Assembly: GCA_042219525.1 (NCBI GenBank)
Contig: JBDGPU010000055.1
Location: 1-14,317 of the forward strand
Direction: 5' to 3'
Length of the DNA: 14,317 nucleotides
Source of the DNA: JBDGPU01 sp042219525
GTDB taxonomy: Archaea; Halobacteriota; Halobacteria; Halobacteriales; Haloferacaceae
In this document: positions 12,864 to 14,317 of the stretch, piece after piece
How positions within the stretch are numbered: position 1 is the first letter of the stretch
How the letters are laid out: every line of letters starts with the position of its first letter
Made by a program: the position numbers and the translations under genes
Notes under the pieces: generated by a model
Told to the model about the DNA's origin: nothing
Database searches by the model: none
The model's input: only the letters and a program-made list of their open reading frames with translations

Positions 12864-12871
12864 TTATGGGT
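12864..12871 (-). promoter_or_regulatory. Box A of the tRNA-Ser gene
   Basis: CCCATAAC on the minus strand, about 30 nt before the mature 5' end; a reasonable TATA-like element for a tRNA promoter. Confidence 0.35.
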
Positions 12872-12955
12872 TTCGATCTTCCGGGGTCGCCTGCTTGCGA
12901 TCGGCGGGTCGTCGACGAATCTCACAGGAGTGGTTCCACCCTGTCACGGCGACAG

Positions 12956-12963
12956 ACCTTAGT
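12956..12963 (+). promoter_or_regulatory. Box A of the MoxR gene
   Basis: GACCTTAG is centred about 26-27 nt before the ATG at 12986 and decides that start against the long upstream extension that would run across the tRNA gene. Confidence 0.45.
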
Positions 12964-12985
12964 GCGGCCCACCGAATTCGCGGCC

Positions 12986-13948
12986 ATGAAGGTCCCCGAC
13001 GCCGCCGAGGTGTGCGACCGCGTAATCGAGGAGGTCGGCAGCGCCGTCGTCGCCGACCGACAGTTCCTCGAACGGGTCACGCTCGGCGTCCTCGCCCGCG
13101 GGCACGTCCTGCTGGAGGACGTCCCCGGTACCGGAAAGACGCTGACGGCCCGCTCGTTCGCGACGGCACTCGGCCTCGAGTTCTCGCGGATCCAGTTCAC
13201 TCCGGACCTCCTCCCGACGGACGTCACCGGCACGAACGTCTTCAACGAGAAGGACGGCTCCTTCGAGTTCTCGCCCGGGCCGATCTTCGCGAACGTCGTC
13301 CTCGCCGACGAGATCAATCGCGCGCCGCCGAAGACCCAGGCCGCGCTCCTCGAGGCAATGGAGGAGGGCCAGGTCACCGTCGACGGCGAGACCCACGTCC
13401 TTCCGCAGCCGTTCTACGTCATCGCGACCCAGAACCCGGTCGAATCGGAGGGTGCGTTCCAGCTCCCGGAGGCCCAGCTCGACCGCTTCACGGTGAAGAC
13501 CGCGCTGGGGTACCCCGACGACGCCGGCGAGGTCGAACTCCTCCGGCGCCGCGCCGGTCGCTCGGACCAGAGCCCGACCGTCGAGACCGTCCTCGATCCG
13601 GACGACGTCCAGGAGCTGCGCCAGGTGCCGGAAACCGTCCGCGTCGACGACGACCTGCTCGAGTACATGGCCGACGTCGCGCGCGCGACCCGTGAGGACC
13701 GCCGCGTCGAGGTCGGCGTCTCGCCTCGCGGCACCCAGCGACTCTTCGAGACGGCCCGCGCCCAGGCCGTCATCGAGGGCCGGGAGTTCGTCACGCCCGA
13801 CGACGTGAAACGCGTTGCCGACCCCGTTCTCGCGCATCGGCTGATCCTCACGCCGGACGCGACGGTCAACGACGTCTCCCAGGCGGCCATCGTGCAGGAC
13901 GTCCTCGACGAGGTGCCAGTCCCGACCGTGGCTGAAGTCGAAAGCTGA
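12986..13948 (+). CDS. MoxR-family AAA+ ATPase
   Basis: A 320-aa cytoplasmic AAA+ ATPase of the MoxR branch, thought to act as a chaperone or maturation factor for partner complexes, often with DUF58 or VWA proteins. Walker A is DVPGTGKT (45-52). Walker B is VVLADEINRAPPKTQ (104-118) with D108/E109. Sensor 1 is IATQNP (146-151). The segment QLPEAQLDRF (159-168) is MoxR-typical and carries the Arg-finger region. Sensor 2 is GVSPRGTQRL (244-253). A C-terminal lid follows to residue 320. The ATG at 12986 matches the family start. The usual partner gene (DUF58) is absent directly downstream: the next 369 nt to the window end are non-coding and hold the repeat array. The family call is secure; the client is unknown. 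Confidence 0.95.
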   Translation: MKVPDAAEVCDRVIEEVGSAVVADRQFLERVTLGVLARGHVLLEDVPGTGKTLTARSFATALGLEFSRIQFTPDLLPTDVTGTNVFNEKDGSFEFSPGPIFANVVLADEINRAPPKTQAALLEAMEEGQVTVDGETHVLPQPFYVIATQNPVESEGAFQLPEAQLDRFTVKTALGYPDDAGEVELLRRRAGRSDQSPTVETVLDPDDVQELRQVPETVRVDDDLLEYMADVARATREDRRVEVGVSPRGTQRLFETARAQAVIEGREFVTPDDVKRVADPVLAHRLILTPDATVNDVSQAAIVQDVLDEVPVPTVAEVES

Positions 13949-14064
13949 AACTGCTACGTAGCGCGGCTGGTTGGGTCACTTATCGTACTCGACGATGCTC
14001 GACTCGCTTAGAAGGACCGCTTAGACGAGGGTTGCGATCCTTCGGTTGAGTGGGTAATGCCGTC

Positions 14065-14317
14065 GGGGATACCACTCGGAATGCTTCGAAAGCCCCAGCC
14101 GCGGACCAGTCGTGCTTATAAATAGGGTCGGCTCGCGTCGCGAGCGACACCACTCGGCACACCCGGAAATCCCCTGCCGCTGGCCGGTCGCACTTATAAA
14201 CAGGATTGGCTATCGTCGCCGGTGACACCACTCAGCATGCCCAGAAAGCCCCAGCCGCTGAGCGGTCGCGCTGCTCGCTGCGCTCCTCACGGCTCACTCG
14301 CTCCGCTCGTTCGCCGT
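14065..14317 (-). repeat. Right three-unit intergenic repeat array, 78-nt period
   Basis: This is read on the minus strand. The core GGGCTTTC (middle copy GGGATTTC) occupies 14244-14251, 14166-14173 and 14088-14095, an exact 78-nt period. TTTATAAG-like boxes precede the second and third units (around 14193-14200 and 14115-14122). The head GCGACCGCTCAGCGGC (14255-14270) precedes the first unit and follows GAGCG-AGCGAG-type direct repeats (14271-14312) that reach the window edge. The array ends with TATCCCC (14065-14071), 16 nt after the last core, exactly as in the left array. Reading direction is toward the moxR 3' end. Between moxR and the array (13949-14064) no gene is seen. The element may continue beyond the window; its function is unknown. 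Confidence 0.85.

Noticed and set aside
12776..12985. N-terminal extension of MoxR by 70 residues
   Set aside because: It would translate through the antisense of tRNA-Ser and lies upstream of the box A. The family begins at the ATG at 12986.
12844..13993. 12-nt direct repeat ATCGTACTCGAC beside the tRNA gene (12844-12855) and after moxR (13982-13993) as possible attachment sites
   Set aside because: It lies at the tRNA 5' flank and not in its 3' end, no integrase is present, the enclosed gene is a core ATPase, and a 12-nt match in 14 kb is expected by chance.
13980..14231. Minus-strand 83-aa open frame through the right repeat array
   Set aside because: It begins with GTG inside the repeat, is preceded by an in-frame stop in the first unit, and its sequence reflects the DNA repeat, not a recognisable protein.

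Overview
The window is chromosomal DNA from a haloarchaeon (class Halobacteria). The evidence is strongly GC-rich coding sequence, very acidic proteins, a class II archaeal tRNA-Ser, two archaeal TFIIB genes, an AglD-type glycosyltransferase, and many genes whose A/T-rich box A lies about 25-28 nt before the start codon, as in leaderless haloarchaeal mRNAs. From memory, the order tfb / rnhA / PadR regulator / inorganic pyrophosphatase matches Halobacterium (VNG0254G, VNG0255C, VNG0258H, VNG0259G). The genus cannot be fixed from sequence alone.

Layout. 1-262: a three-unit repeat array reading rightwards. 336-869 (-): inorganic pyrophosphatase. 870-1275: an unusually long divergent spacer. 1276-1635 (+): PadR-family regulator, probable RosR. 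1801-3154 (-): 'rnhA operon protein' and RNase HI, overlapping by 8 nt. 3272-4279 (+): a TFB whose zinc ribbon has lost its cysteines. 4365-4988 (+): a double winged-helix regulator. 5073-5327 (-): a small winged-helix-like protein. 5571-7382 (+): AglD-like glycosyltransferase/flippase fusion. 7561-8091 and 8183-8995 (-): YjjX/DUF84 NTPase and a cobalamin-binding (BtuF-like) protein without a signal peptide. 9186-10157 (+): a canonical TFB. 10271-12676 (+): membrane protein, type I dehydroquinase (aroD), DUF192 protein, membrane protein and a small hypothetical. 12751-12836 (-): tRNA-Ser(CGA). 12986-13948 (+): MoxR AAA+ ATPase. 14065-14317: a second three-unit repeat array reading leftwards.

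Most genes are core housekeeping or information-processing genes: PPi hydrolysis, RNA/DNA-hybrid removal, transcription initiation, shikimate pathway, N-glycosylation, NTP sanitation. No phage, transposase or CRISPR genes are visible. The most unusual content is (a) the pair of homologous repeat arrays in inverted orientation at the two ends, with matching head motif, unit structure and terminal TATCCCC boundary, each unit combining a box A-like TTTATAAG with a conserved GGGCTTTC placed where transcription would start; (b) a TFB without a zinc ribbon close to a canonical one; and (c) short tandem or inverted repeats in several intergenic regions. Product calls come from recognising family motifs by eye; no database search was run.
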